Origin: Nageia nagi
Lineage: Eukaryota; Pinophyta
Direction of reading: 5' to 3'
NCBI GenBank assembly: GCA_050084985.1
Contig: JBITNC010000001.1
Location: forward strand, 57,908,001 to 57,972,000
DNA: 64,000 nt
Shown here: one piece after another, positions 43,750 to 55,890 of the stretch
How positions within the stretch are numbered: position 1 is the stretch's first letter
How the letters are laid out: each line of letters opens with the position of its first letter
Notes under the pieces: generated by a model
Seen by the model: only the letters and a program-made list of their open reading frames with translations
What the model was told of the DNA's origin: nothing
Databases searched by the model: none
Translations under genes and position numbers: made by a program

Positions 43750-44750
43750 GTGTTGAATCATGTATTCAATAAGGTTCTATAATGTTGCTACTAGGTTGAT
43801 GTGTGTGCTCAAGATATATCATTTTGAGATGTCTACACTCATAAGATAATATTCAAACCCAGTAATGGGCATTTTGAGTTTACAATATTACCATTTGTGT
43901 TAACAAATTCTCTAAGTACTTTCATAAATTTGATGAATAATATTTTTGTGAGTATCTAGATAAAAACATTTATTGTATTTTTGGATGATGTACTAGTATT
44001 CTCTAACAATATTTAAGAATATAATAGGCATTTAAGAGTAGTTTTTAAAACTTTAAGACAACAACAATTGTATGCCAAGATCTCTAAATATGAGTTTTAT
44101 GAGGAGCAAGTACCATATTTTAGTCATATAATCACTTCCAAAGGAATTTCTATTGATCTCAAGAAAATAGAAGCTATTATAAGCTAGCCAACACCCCTAA
44201 TATGATTGAAGTGTGCATTTTTCTAGGTTTGGTAGACTATTACAGAATATTTGTGAAGGATTTTTTAAAACTTATACATCCCATCACCAATATTTAATGT
44301 AATAATAAATATTTTAAGTGGATCTAGAAATGAGAGTAAGATTTTAGTTCCTTAAAGACTAAGTTAACTAGTACTATAATTCTAAAAATCCTTGATCTAG
44401 TGGGTAGTTTATTAGTTTATATAGATGCATAATTAGAAGTCTTAGGAGTAGTGCTCTCACAAGAAGATCGTCCAGATGCAAATCATAACTTGGACGTAGT
44501 TGCAATAGTTCATGCCTTGAAATTTTGATGATATTATCTCCTTTTTAAGCCTTTTGATCATTTAAGCTTGAAATGCATCTTTATTTAACCTTTATTAACT
44601 GCTTGACAAAAAAATGGATTGAATTTGTAGCTAAATATGATTTTGGAATTGAGTTTAAAAAGTGACAAGGAGAAGAAGGTAGTTTATGCCTGGAGTAGGA
44701 GACAACATATTTTAGCTATTACAAGAAGTTAATTCAATTTTATTAGCAAA
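43750..44750 (+). pseudogene. Chromovirus RT (C-terminal half) and RNase H
   Basis: FKPSNGHFEFTILPFVLTNS at about 43855-43915 is the palm motif (family: YGHYEFLVMPFGLTNAP). The active-site box reads FIVFLDDVLVFSNN at about 43970-44010 with both Asp residues kept. The next pieces are HLRVVFKTLRQQQLYAKISK then CEFYEEQV-like sequence (44030-44110), the thumb FLGLVDYYRIFVKDFLKLI (44225-44275), a YIDA...LGVVLSQ RNase H start (44420-44465), and NHNLDVVAIVHALKF (44482-44526). Stops occur every 30-60 codons. Confidence 0.82.
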
Positions 44751-45803
44751 ATTAAATATTTACAAAGGGAAGATCCTTATTGCATAAAGATAAAGGAGAT
44801 ACTAGACAAGTAATCTCAACCATCTTGTGAGTTTCTAATAAAATATGATTTGTTGATCCTTCAAATTAAAGTGGTGATTCATAATTACAAAAAAATTAGA
44901 AATACCATTTTAAACAAGGCTCACCAATTCTTTATTTTGTAAATCCTAGTAGTGCAAAAATAAGGGAGAACCTCAAAAATACTTTCTTTTAGTGGAAAAT
45001 GAATAAGGATGCCATAGATTATATCATGAGGTATCTTGAATGACAAAAAGTAAAAGCTAAAAACCAAAATCTTGGGATTGTTGCCACATAAAATTCTTGG
45101 AAGGAAACTGCAAGAAATCTCTATGTATTTCATTGTGGGTCTAATTAAGACTCATTTATAGCATTATGTTATCTTTATGGTGATTGATAGATTAATGAAG
45201 ATAACTCACTTCATTCTAGGAAGAACTATAGATGATGTTGTTATGATTGAAAATAGATTTGTAAATGAAATAGTAAGATTGTATGATTTTCCAAAAGTGA
45301 CAATCTTAGATAGAGATTCCAAATTTACTTCACAACTCTAGAAATCCTTGCATACAGAAGTTGGCATAATGCTAAATATTAGTTGAACTTATCTTCCTCA
45401 AATGGATGGATAGACTAAAAGTATAAATCAAATGTTATAAGATATCCTTAGAATGTATTGCATGGACCAAAAAATGAAATAGGAATATTTCCTTTATCTA
45501 GAAGATTTTGCATGTAATAATGGATGTTAATTTTCCTTGGGTATATCTCTATTTGAAGCTCTATAAGTGCATAGGCACAAAACTCCACTCTCATAGAACA
45601 ACCTTGAATATCAGGCAACTTTTTTACCTGATATGGTTAAATAGATGGATGCATAACTCAAGAAAATTTGGAAAAGGCTTAACATAGCAACTCATAGATG
45701 AAAAACCTATGTAGACCTCAAAAGATCATCATGAGAGTTCTAAGTGGGGGATAAGGTCTTATTCTAATTTTGGACAAATAAAAGTTCCATTAAAACTACA
45801 AAT
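44751..45803 (+). pseudogene. Chromovirus integrase, degenerate
   Basis: The core reads VIDRLMKITHFILGRT at about 45182-45230 (first catalytic Asp), NRFVNEIVRLYDFPKVTILD then RDSKFTSQL (45250-45340, second Asp), and TYLPQMDG, stop, TKSINQML (45390-45435), where the catalytic Glu of the Q-S/T-E motif has become Lys. Family pattern: HPQTDGQTERTNQ. A degenerate zinc-finger region precedes it (44750-45120). Later pieces (KTYVDLKRS, VGDKVLF) match the integrase C-terminal domain. Confidence 0.8.
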
Positions 45804-46150
45804 TTGGATCCTCAATTTGTAGGGCATATTGAGATAATAGGGAAGATTAGCCTTTCTTCCTACAAACTAGCTCTTCCACCTAATTTGTCCAAATTGCATA
45901 TTGTTTTCCATGTTTCCTTACTTAAAAAGAATGTTTTTATCCCTTCAAATGTATGGAATTTAGAAAACTTGCATATGGTCTATCTATTTGCAATTGAAGT
46001 GATGCTACTTAAAATTTTGGACCATAGGGTCAAAACTTTAAGAAATAAATAAATTAATCAATGCAAGGTGCAATGGGATTGATACTTTGAAATAGATGCC
46101 ACTTGGGAATATATTTCCCTAATGTGAAAATTCTTTAAATATATTTTTGA
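45804..46150 (+). pseudogene. Chromovirus integrase tail and chromodomain
   Basis: The open frame at 45804-46052 gives GHIEIIGKISLSSYKLALPP then LSKLHIVFHVSLLKK, the GPF/Y-type module. LDHRVKTLRNK, stop, INQCKVQWD, stop, YFEIDATWEY and the KFFKYIF end follow. The KVQW...ATWE pattern is a chromodomain (family: LVKW.G....ATWE.E..L...YP). Chromodomains guide chromovirus integration to heterochromatin. Stops break the domain twice. Confidence 0.8.
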
Positions 46151-48419
46151 TTAATTATTCATTGTAATCACTATTAAAACATTGGGATGAAATTACTCTC
46201 AATTAAGAAGTATGTAATAGCCCATTTTGCTAAGCTTGATTAATAACTTGATTAGTACTATAAAACTAGATTACATTTTGCATATATAAGCTCAGGAAGG
46301 AGCTAAAATAAGGTTATGGTTATCTTATGTATATGATCATAATTTGAAAGAAATAGCATGGCATATTAATACTAAATATTTGTCTTCAAATGATTGCTAG
46401 TATACTATCTGTGTGAAAGGAAATACTTCAATTTGATTGCTTATGATTTGATTACAAATACTAACCTTGTTTTAATATTTTGGATTTGTGAAAAATGCAA
46501 AATCACTCAATATTTAATTTATTGATAGGTTCATGGTTGTCCTTAGTCAAGATAAGGAGCTAGGGTTCTTGTGGTAAAATTTTTGATGTGATCAAGTATA
46601 CGATTGAGAATAATGGAATTTCATAGAAAATTAAATATAATTACTTGTATTTTTTCCCTTGATTAATTTTAATTCTATAGCATGCAAATGGAAAAGGATT
46701 ATATTTATTTAATATTATGAAAATGCATAAATCCATGGCAAGAGTTAGGCAAGGTATTTTATGAAGTAAAATAAATTTGATATTTGAGAGAGAATATCAT
46801 TTTTAAAATAAATACTTCAACTATGATTTAAGGTGTTATTAGTAATTAGCATGCAAAATGTTTATTGTTCTATTAGAAAGCATTAAAATAAGTCAACAAG
46901 GAAAGTGGGTGGCCAATAACATTTAAAAATGATTTTTGATTTATTATTAAAGCAAAGATTCCATGTCATCATCTCCAATCATCAATTTAGAAGGTGTTAT
47001 ATAAATTATTAAGATATGCTAATACCATCATAGCTTTTGAATTATTTGAGTTTTTTTTAAATCACCCCATTAGCTAGAGTGAATGGTAATTATTTGTGGA
47101 GGGTATTGAGAATAGAATGTTTGGAAAAAAATGTATTCCAATGATTCTTTCTAGTATTATTCAATTTGTTACAAGGGCCTCAAGGCATGGAATGACACTC
47201 TCTTCTATAAATACTATCATTTCAACCAAATATAAGGTTGGAGAATGAAGGAGGGATATAGATGGAATATATTGCAAGTCACATGGAATAAAGGAAATGT
47301 TGTCATGAAGAGGAGAAAAAAATGTTAGTTGATCTCATCAAGTAATGAGACCCATGGAAAAAATAAATGGTGTGTAACATAGACCAGAGAGGAATATGAG
47401 GGTCTCTTGCACTAGAAGAAGGAGATAAGTCTTGCATGGTAGAAGTGGAGAGCTTTGACTTTAGTGGTTTCATTGAGGAAAAGAGATTTTATTATTTGAT
47501 AGGGATACCATTCATTAAATAAGGTATATATCACACTATGGTATGCATGATGGTTGGAAAATGGTTAAGGATAATTAACCTTTGTTTACTTCATTTAGTT
47601 TGTGAGAGTTAGTACTTGTGTCATAAACTATTTTTTCTATCTATTTTTCCATTTTTGAATGCATACTCTAAGGTGAGCATTCATTATAAAGTTTTTTCAT
47701 GGTATTTTTAGTAGGGTATCATCCATAGTTGCATTTCATGTTATATTTAATCATATTTCTTAGGTATTGCTCAAATCAAAAGAAGTGTAAGGTCATTCCT
47801 TATGCATTGCATGGTTATTTATTAGTAGTTCACCATTTTTTTGGGCCAATACCTACATTGTATTGTTGGTTAACATTTAGATATGCCTAAGATATGAGTG
47901 AGTTTAGCTCATGGGGTATTTTCATTTCATCTGCATGAAGGAAAATGTGGATCATACACTAAGAAATATCATAAAATATTCTTAGGCATGAAGCCATTAA
48001 TTATTTTATTGCATGGTAAAGGTGTAAATTGATTCTTTTCTTCATGGGTATTGCTCAAATCTACTAAGTATTGAAGCCATTCATTAGTATATTGCATCAT
48101 AAATTGAAAACTAATAGCTTTATATAATGTATTTTTGCACTTAATCATTTCTACATAGAAAGGAATCTATAATAGGCATATTATGTAAAAAACCATGCTT
48201 GCATATCTCCATAATTATACAAGTTCATTAGTTTATGAATAGATATATATGTAGTTCATTTATGTATTTTCCATAGGCATGGATGTGATGTAATATAGTT
48301 TGCAAGGAAAAGGAATTTTAGGCATTCATTATATTTCATACAAATGCATAGAGAACAATAATTTGTAATATCTTCTCATTAATTAAATATTATAGATATT
48401 ATTATAACCAAAATAATAA
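46151..48419. other. Possible chromovirus 3' LTR, otherwise no gene
   Basis: TGTAATAGCCCATTTTGC at 46213, soon after the chromodomain, looks like an LTR start. No second copy is in the window to confirm it or show its end. Short direct repeats occur (ATTGCTCAAATC at about 47767 and 48049, with GCATTCATTA/ATTGCAT blocks nearby). No coding motif. Confidence 0.35.
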
Positions 48420-49115
48420 TAATTAGGGTTATTTATAGAATAATTAAATTCACTAATTAACTATGAAATAACAAGAAATATATGACATGAAAGATGAAAA
48501 TGAACTAATTAACCTTGACCTATCAAAACTAGATTTATGAAAGATACAAACTTATACTTTAACTATGATGATGAAAAAAGATAAAATTTGATCAAAAGAG
48601 GATGAATGATGAGCTTCCCTAAAATATGGAGCCACAAATCTGACCTCAACCTAGCGATAGTGCTAGAAACCTAGTGATGTTGCTTGGTTATCATTCTAGA
48701 ATACCTCACCCTTTCACTCGTATCTTCTTCCCACCTTCAATGCACGAAATCTTGCTTATGAAAGGATGAAATATCACAAGAATACATATCTCATATAATA
48801 ACAAAATCTAGAGATGATAGGTGGTATTAAGAAACATCAATCAATATTGACACAAGTATATTCCCACCTATCAAGGATTCAGGATTATTTCATGTCATAT
48901 CATATCATTGATCATGCATAACCCCTCCACCTTTATAGGTAATAGGTGTAGTACTAAGGCTCCTCCTTAGGCTTATTGTGATGTTGAGCCAACGTATTAC
49001 CATAAAACATAAAGGTAGATGAGAGTGCACATGGAAAAGAATATTTATTTAATAAATTATTTTAGATACCTAAAAGGCATTTTAATTAAATTAAAATTCC
49101 TTTGAGGTGTTAATA
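48420..49115 (-). repeat. G3 3' LTR, left end uncertain
   Basis: The right edge, TGTTAATA at 49108-49115, meets the polypurine tract exactly as E1's TGTTAACA does. The interior (TTTATAGGTAATAGGTG) only loosely resembles E1's LTR. 48420 is a guess from the E1 LTR length. Confidence 0.5.
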
Positions 49116-49133
49116 GATGCCCCACTTTGAATG
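49116..49133 (-). other. Polypurine tract of G3
   Basis: The minus strand reads CATTCAAAGTGGGGCATC, one base different from E1's (7392-7409). Confidence 0.75.
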
Positions 49134-49999
49134 TGGTTTGATACTTTTGTGAAAAAAGATAATCAAAACATAAATTCAAAGTATAACAAGATGAGTAAGA
49201 AAGTACTCTTTAAAAAATTGTCTCATGGTGGAAGCTTTGGATGCTTGAATTTTTGCTTATATTATACCCCCTCTTTGACTTGATTGTGACATTATGTACC
49301 TCAAGGAAAAGAAAAAGGTACCTAAAAAGAGCTTAGAAAAGAAACATTTTTGCATAATATATCTCAAAATAAACATTGAATATCATGATATGAAAAGTAT
49401 GATAGGAAAGAAAACTTTTCCTTGGTGACTTACCCACCAAGATTTTATGAAGATGATAACCAATTTAGATTGATCAGATTGGTTTCCCAAGACACCATGT
49501 TTCCATGGATTTTGATATGAATGGTACTTACAAAGGTACTAAATGATAAGATTGAGCCTTTCTCACAAAGGCGTAAAATGATAATAATGACAAACCTGGT
49601 TCCCCAAGCCATAGTGTTTCCATGGATTTACTAATAAGAGTGTCTCTTTTTTACAAAGGATTCCAATGATATGAACAATGATACAAAAATGAAATACCAT
49701 ATTAATATGTTTTGTTAAAAAATATTTGATAAACAATTTGTTACAAAATGAAATGAAATGAAAGGAATGAAATACCTTTTTCATAATTTTATGATGATTA
49801 CAAATAAATAATCAATTTATGGATATTTTTAACCAATTAAATCCAACAACATCACTAGGAACATAGCAATTTTGCTAGGTTATAGCTTTATTTCCTAAAA
49901 TATTAGTATGAATATATGAATGCATATTTTAATGAAAAATATTAGACACAAAACTTTTTCAAATGCATAACATTAATTGGATTACATAATTTGAAATGA
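49134..49999 (-). repeat. G3 3' untranslated region with ~118-bp degenerate tandem repeat
   Basis: TGGTTTCCCAAG...CATGTTTCCATGGATTT at about 49480 recurs as TGGTTCCCCAAG...AGTGTTTCCATGGATTT at about 49598. Each is followed by an ACAAAGG tract. Two clear copies and scattered fragments. No coding frame. Confidence 0.6.
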
Positions 50000-50831
50000 T
50001 AATGGAAGGACCTATCTGGTTAGGTTTGAACTTACCTTTCTTTCCATTTTCTAGAGCTTTAGTGTTGTCAAGGATTTCTTTTAGGAATAGGTCACCAAAT
50101 TTGAATTCTTAAGGTTTGATATTTTTGCTATAGGCTTTTTGGATTCTAGGATAGTAGACATGAAGGTGTTCTAGAGCATTAACCTATTTTTCATCTAGGA
50201 CCTCTAGTTGAGCTAATATAGCTTTCCTTTTATCCTCATCAGGAATGAGACCATCTAGTGACACATGAAGGGATGGGATTTCTAACTCAAGGGGAACTAT
50301 GGATTCATCACCATACATCAAGGAGAAAGGATTTTCCTTCACAAAAGTCCATATACTTATTCTACAGGCCCAAAAAGCATAAGGGAGTTGTTCATGCTAA
50401 TCTTTACCATATGGATAAGATACTCATAATGACCTTATTAGAAGCTTTGGATTGACCATTACCTAAGAGTAATATGGGCTAGATAACTTCTATTCAATAT
50501 GATATTTAACACAAAATTATTTAACTTAATTACCTTTAAAGCTAGGACCATTATCTAGGAATAATTTAGAAGGCACACCATATCTAGAAATGATAAACTC
50601 AATAAGAAATTCAATAATCTTACCTCCTAATTTCGATTTCATAGCATATACCCATTTTGTGAAGTATTCTATAGTTGTAATGATAAAATTATGACCATAT
50701 CTTGAAATAGGGTTAATTTTACCAATAAAATCAAGTTCCCAAATTGAAAAAGGCTAAGGAGATACAATAGAATGAAAAACATGAGAAGGAGATGATTGAA
50801 GACTAGCATTCTTTTGACATTGTTCATGTTT
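50000..50831 (-). pseudogene. G3 integrase core and C terminus, degenerate
   Basis: Minus-strand reading shows EFLIEFIISRYGVPSKLFLD then NGPSFKG (about 50545-50635, second catalytic Asp kept), a GNGQSKASNK motif (about 50420-50455), where the catalytic Glu is replaced by Lys, YGDESIVPLELEIPS (about 50280-50325), and KFGDLFLKEI near 50080. The family motif NGQAE.SNK is clear. Stops and frame changes interrupt it. Confidence 0.8.
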
Positions 50832-51371
50832 CTAGATATGTAATTCATAATATTCAAGCATAGTAGGCCAAAAATAACCTATTCTAATAAAATTTTGATA
50901 AACAAATTTAGCACTAAATTTTCCACCACATTTACCATCATGAGCTTGATGAAGGGCCATATCTACTTCATGCCTCATTAAACATCTAAGAAGAGCACCA
51001 TCAAAAGGCCTTATATATAATAAATCACCAATGATGACATACTTGGTAGATAGATTTTTAAGTCTAATTATAGCATTATGATCAATGGATATAATAATGA
51101 AACCATATTTAATATAATTGAAAACATCTTGATACCATTCACACACATTGATACAAGTAGCAAAATAACAATGATCCTCAATGAAATCTTCAACAACAAA
51201 CTCATGAGAAGGTTTTCCTATATTTTCTATTATAAGGATATTCTCTTCATATTCTATGTTAATAGGATCAAGGGAAGTGGCACTAGCCATTGCATTAGTA
51301 TACTTATTATTTTCTCTTGGAATGTTCTCAATTTCATACTCATTGAAGTAGATGAGGAGATTATCTACCAT
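50832..51371 (-). pseudogene. G3 RNase H tail, linker and integrase zinc finger
   Basis: A 179-codon open frame. It starts with the end of the second RNase H (IENIPRENNKYTNAMASATS, family: HIPR..N..ADALA.LAS). A linker of ~90 residues follows, then the zinc-finger region HEVDMALHQAHDGKCGGKF followed by IRIGYFWPTM (family: VHEG.CG.H...K....GYYWPTM). The finger keeps its two His residues and one Cys. It is the longest open pol fragment in the window. Confidence 0.85.
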
Positions 51372-51640
51372 TTATTTATACGGTTGCAACTTGGGATATT
51401 TAGTGTTGTAGATGTTAGACACTTGCTTTATAATGAGTTAAGAATAATCAAATATTTTATCCTTTTTACTTTTAGAAGTATTTTAACCTTCAAAACTAAA
51501 ATTAGAACCTCATATATTGCCATATTGTTAGTGTAATCAAAACATAAACAATAAGACATAGGGATAACATCATTATGGGGATTGATGAGAATAATTCATG
51601 CCCCTAATTAATGAATGGACTTATAACCATTGAATAATAG
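51372..51640 (-). pseudogene. G3 second RNase H, N-terminal part
   Basis: NNMAIYEVLILVLKV near 51490-51530 corresponds to the NN.AEYEALI.GL motif; the catalytic Glu reads Ile. The YIDGS start was not found. PSCNRINKW-type sequence leads into the next frame. Confidence 0.65.
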
Positions 51641-51831
51641 GTTACACTCATCATTTTTCATAAATCCACAAAAACTTGCAGGTATTGAAGATCAAGAATG
51701 GAGTGGCAACACAGAGGTGCAGCAGTGGTGCTAGGTTTAGGATTGTTTTGGTTGTCCACTTCATCAAGAAACTCTTCTTACATGTTGGATCCTTCATTTT
51801 GTGGATTATTTGTAATGAAATTTGCTATAGA

Positions 51832-52128
51832 TTATCCCTTTATCAAATTACAAGTGATAAAGATCAAATCAAATTCTTGAAGAAACATTACCCATTTTGC
51901 ATCCCTTCTAGAAAGGTAGGATTTGGACATGAGATATCTAAAAGAATCAGCCTGATCTATGACATAAGTTGTATTTGTAAGCATGTAATGTCTTAATTTT
52001 TTAGTTGATAATACTATAGAAAAATGCATATTTTCAATTAGATTATACCTTGTATCATAATCAAGTAAAGTCTTACTTAGATGATAACTTGCTCTTTCCT
52101 TGTTATTGTCATCCTTTTGAGCTAACAT
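51832..52128 (-). pseudogene. G3 RNase H (gypsy type)
   Basis: A 98-codon open frame reads ASYHLSKTLLDYDTRYNLIE, then KLRHYMLTNTTYVI, DSFRYLMSKSYLSRRDAKWV and LQEFDLIFI. This is the standard gypsy RNase H (YYLSKTL.DYETRY..IE; LRHY...; KY.L.K..L.GR.A.W...L.E.D). Catalytic Asp residues just before this stretch are not clearly readable. It continues from the RT connection with a small frame change near 52125. Confidence 0.85.
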
Positions 52129-53345
52129 TGCCCTAATACATTTAATGTTGCTAAAACATAAACTAATAAAATATTTTTTGAATTATAAGGAGATAAATTT
52201 GGAGTGTTATTAAGGTACCTTTTGATGTTATCTAAATCCTTTTGATACTTTTCATTCCAAATGAATTTTTCACCTTTCTTCAGTAAATGAGAAAATGGGG
52301 AGGTCATATATGCTAGCTAAGAAATTAATCTTTTGACTACTTGAACTTTTCCTTGGAAACTCTCTAACTCTTTCAATTTCTTAGGAGGAGGAAATAAATA
52401 ATGGCTTAAATGTTCTTAGGATTAACCTCCATACCTCTTATTGAAATAATGAACCCAAGCAATTTACTTGATGAGACTATAAATGCACACTTTTAGGATT
52501 TTAACTTCAACTTGTATTCTCCATCCTTTGGAAGATCTTTCTCAAATATGAAATGTGATCATCTTTGGTTGTGGATTTGGCTAGGATGTCATCAACATAT
52601 ACCTAAAAATTTTCATGGATCATATCATGGAACATACTCACCATGGCTCTTTGATAAGTTACACTTGGATTCTTTAAACTAAAAGGCATGACCACCCAAC
52701 AAAATGTGCCCGAATGAGTAACAAGAGTTGTATTATATTGGTCCTCCTTATTGATTATAATTTGATTATAGCCAAAAAATTCATTCATGAAGGATAAAAT
52801 CTCATAGGCTACTATTGAATCTACAATCATATCAATGTTAGGCAAAGGAACATCTTTGGTACATGCCTTGTTGATATCCCTAAAATTTGTATAGCATCTT
52901 ATTTTACCATCAGGATTAGTTGTATGTACAATGTTATAAATCCATGGAGAATAATCTATATGAAAAATAAAACCAACAACAAGATACTTTTCAATTTCCT
53001 TTTTAATCATAAAGGCTACCCTAGGATGCATCATTCTAGGCTTTTGTTGAATTAGTTTGATATTTTCATTAATGACTAGGCTATGGGTGATAAAATAAGG
53101 ATCAAGAAAAGGTATATCAGATTAAGACAAAGAAAAACATCAAATAACTCTTTTAATAGTAGGTGGTGCCTTTCCCATTCTTCCAAGGTTAACCAAGCTC
53201 CTATTTTGATCAACCATGGTATCTTAGGTATTGATGTTTACTTCAACTATTTCTTCAATAAGATATGATATTTTATCATTGAGTTGGGGAAGCATGGGAA
53301 ATATCTCTAGTACTTTATCCAAACTCATTTGTAAGAGATGGAAAT
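52122..53345 (-). pseudogene. G3 reverse transcriptase
   Basis: The frame at 52603-53034 (143 codons) carries the fingers and palm: HPRVAFMIKKEIEKYLVVGF, CYTNFRDINKAC, DVPLPNIDMIVDSIVAYEIL, and TFCWVVMPFSLKNPSVTYQR. The active site lies just beyond a stop near 52583-52612 and reads VYVDDILAKS, with both catalytic Asp residues kept. The connection frame 52122-52307 gives KFIWNEKYQKDLDNIKRYL. Upstream, 53040-53345, QQKPRMMHPR and FLDPYFITHSLVIN fit the RT N terminus. Homology ends near 53345. Confidence 0.87.
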
Positions 53346-55890
53346 AACATAGTGACAGTGCTAGGAACCCAACATCATCAACCCATTAAGGGATGAGAAG
53401 ACTAACCATAAAGATAGACTACCTATACCTATGACTGACTTGATGAAAAATGAATGAAAAATGAATGAAATATAAATGAAAAATGAAAATAAGGGTATGG
53501 ATCTAACCTACAATATTTGCATCATCCATGCAGACCTCCTCACAAAAATATGCTTGATGTTGTATGAACCATGTTGCAAGCCTCTTTTCACTAGATTTGG
53601 GGAACTCACTCTATTCCCCCAACTTCTCAAGGATGGTATATACTTCAACTAAAGTTGTAGTGCATCAAAATGGATCTGCATAGTAAGCCTATAACTCCTT
53701 GTTGGACCATTCATCATGCCACAATGCAACCACTCATCAAAGATATCTATGGTGCAACCTTGATCATTGCTATCAATAGCTATTATGAAAGTTATAGATG
53801 CATTAGTAGTATTAATTCATAGGCTCTAAGGTACTTATAAATAGTTTTCATTATAGAAACAAGGTTGGACTAATAGTACTTTGAATTTATTCATAAGCTC
53901 ATGTATTCAAAATTATGTTATTCTCATGGTAGCCAAGAAAAGTATTACTTTCAATTATGTGTAAAGATTTATGGAAAGTAGGAATAGGTTTTCAACTAGA
54001 TAAGTAATTAAGATTTTCAATTATAAATTAATTGTATTTGTATTCTTCTATAGCTTGATAAAATACTAGGAGTAAAATAGTTCTGAGCTACTACTCATAA
54101 AATGTACTAAATACAATGTTGTAAAAGAATAGCATAATTATAAGGTCATTTCTTCTAAGAGATAGTGGAAGATTTCTTAGCATTCAATTTAATCTATATG
54201 ATGTTAGAGATGATTTTCATTAGCTAAAGAGGCAAGTTTATGAAAGGACTATAGGGTTATTCCTAAGGATTGATGTAAAAAAAAACTTTAGAACCCAAGG
54301 CAAATTAGTTTCAAAATTTGTATGAAAATATAGCCTTTAAAATAAAATGTACGAGTGGATACATACCATATGTTGATTTTTTGGTGATCAAATATATAAA
54401 ATTAATACCTTCTTGTGATTTTAGGGAGAAATGGCCTATGTTATGGGGGTCCAAATATCAACCAATTTGAAAATCTTAAAATCTTACTTTTCACTTGTAA
54501 GAGCTGATTAGCCACTAGGAAAAAATTGGAAAGGAGCATTTGGATTAATATACGTAATGTAATGAAGTATCAAGAGCTTAAGAGCTTTTCTAAAATTTGT
54601 ATGTAAATATTGGAAATTAATTAAAGTATTCTTTGATGTAAGATTGGTAGAATAGCTACCAAAATGGGTTGCCTCTTAAATAAAAACCCAAGAGGATTTC
54701 CCTCGACACTATAAAATAAATTTAGTGTTATTTGAATGATGCATGGATGGTATGGTACTATTATTCCAATTATGACTAATTTCATTAGATGTTATAAGTA
54801 AACCATTAAGTAATATATAAGGAATAATTGATGCATTATTCATTAATTAAAGATAAAGGTGATAAGTGATTAATGGATTAGATAAGTGGGAATTAATGAT
54901 TATTCATCTACAGTAAAAGTAATTAAAGATAATATATGTAGAAACTAAGTGGATAAAATTGATTCATATGTTCAAGATTTTTTAGATGTTAGAAGTTACT
55001 AAAGGCCAAACAAATATTTAAAATTATCATGGCCAACCAAATTTTCTAGCTATCAAAGCATAAATAAATAGAATCATTGTATAGGTTAATCTCATATTGC
55101 TCTAAATAATTGATCTTTTACTTAAGTGTTTTTAAATCTAAATTAAATATTTGAGAACTTGAAGTGTAAGGGTAGTAGAAGTATGGCATCCATGAAGTCT
55201 CACTATTTAAAAATCAACCAACTATGGTTTAGGTTTGGACCAAGTGGTTGAATAGTTGGTTAGAAAATATATGTCAATATGTTATTTTTTTTTATGGGCC
55301 TTAATAAAATTAATATAGTCTTTTGAAGCTCCCTTTAAGGGAATGATATTTAGGAAAAAAATGGTATTATATTAAAAAAAAAAACAAATTTCCAAACCCT
55401 TTTACCTCTGTAGATGCTAGAATGTAGCCCCAAACTATAATAAAGGATGAAGAAATTATATATACTTTATTTAATAAGTAAAGGAAACTAATTTCCTATG
55501 ATCAATTAGTAACTTATGGAAATAAGTAAGATAATAATTATAAAATAATTGAAGTAGAAATATGGCAATAATATGCCCTAAACTATAAGATAAAGGATGA
55601 TAGATGTGTACCTATTACTTACTAAAATGAAGGAGTACTTAGGCATAGATAGAAGAACATTAGAACTTAGGTATCACATCTTAAAATGATATCTTGCATA
55701 CATCTTGGTGTTAGTGCTAGTAGGAATGCTGGTAATAAGGATTATAAAGATATGAATCATTCACTTTGGTACAAATATTATTTGATACTCTTCTAAGATA
55801 ATGGCAAAGTAAAAGATAATTCTTTGAGTATAACGAATTCCAATATTGATAGGTTGTTTTGAATAACACCAACAAGTTTGTGAGAGATGA
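53346..55890. other. No gene recognised
   Basis: A short GAATGAAAAAT tandem run lies at 53445-53500. Otherwise AT-rich DNA without a recognisable motif. Confidence 0.45.

Larger units (their letters stand above)
43750..46150 (+). mobile_element. Chromovirus (Ty3/gypsy with chromodomain), 5'-truncated
   Basis: Plus-strand pol from mid-RT through RNase H and integrase to a C-terminal chromodomain. Gag, protease, the first half of RT and the 5' LTR are missing. A single RNase H and the chromodomain set it apart from the Tat elements around it, as does its strand. Confidence 0.8.
48420..53345 (-). mobile_element. Tat-lineage Ty3/gypsy element G3, 5'-truncated
   Basis: On the minus strand: RT, RNase H, second RNase H, integrase, 3' untranslated region with tandem repeats, polypurine tract, 3' LTR. 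Gag, protease and 5' LTR are absent right of 53345. It is the best preserved Tat pol here, with an intact YVDD box. Its polypurine tract and LTR edge match E1. Confidence 0.78.

Noticed and set aside
51078-51536. A 152-codon plus-strand frame
   Set aside because: Exact antisense shadow of G3 RNase H tail and integrase finger; no motif of its own.
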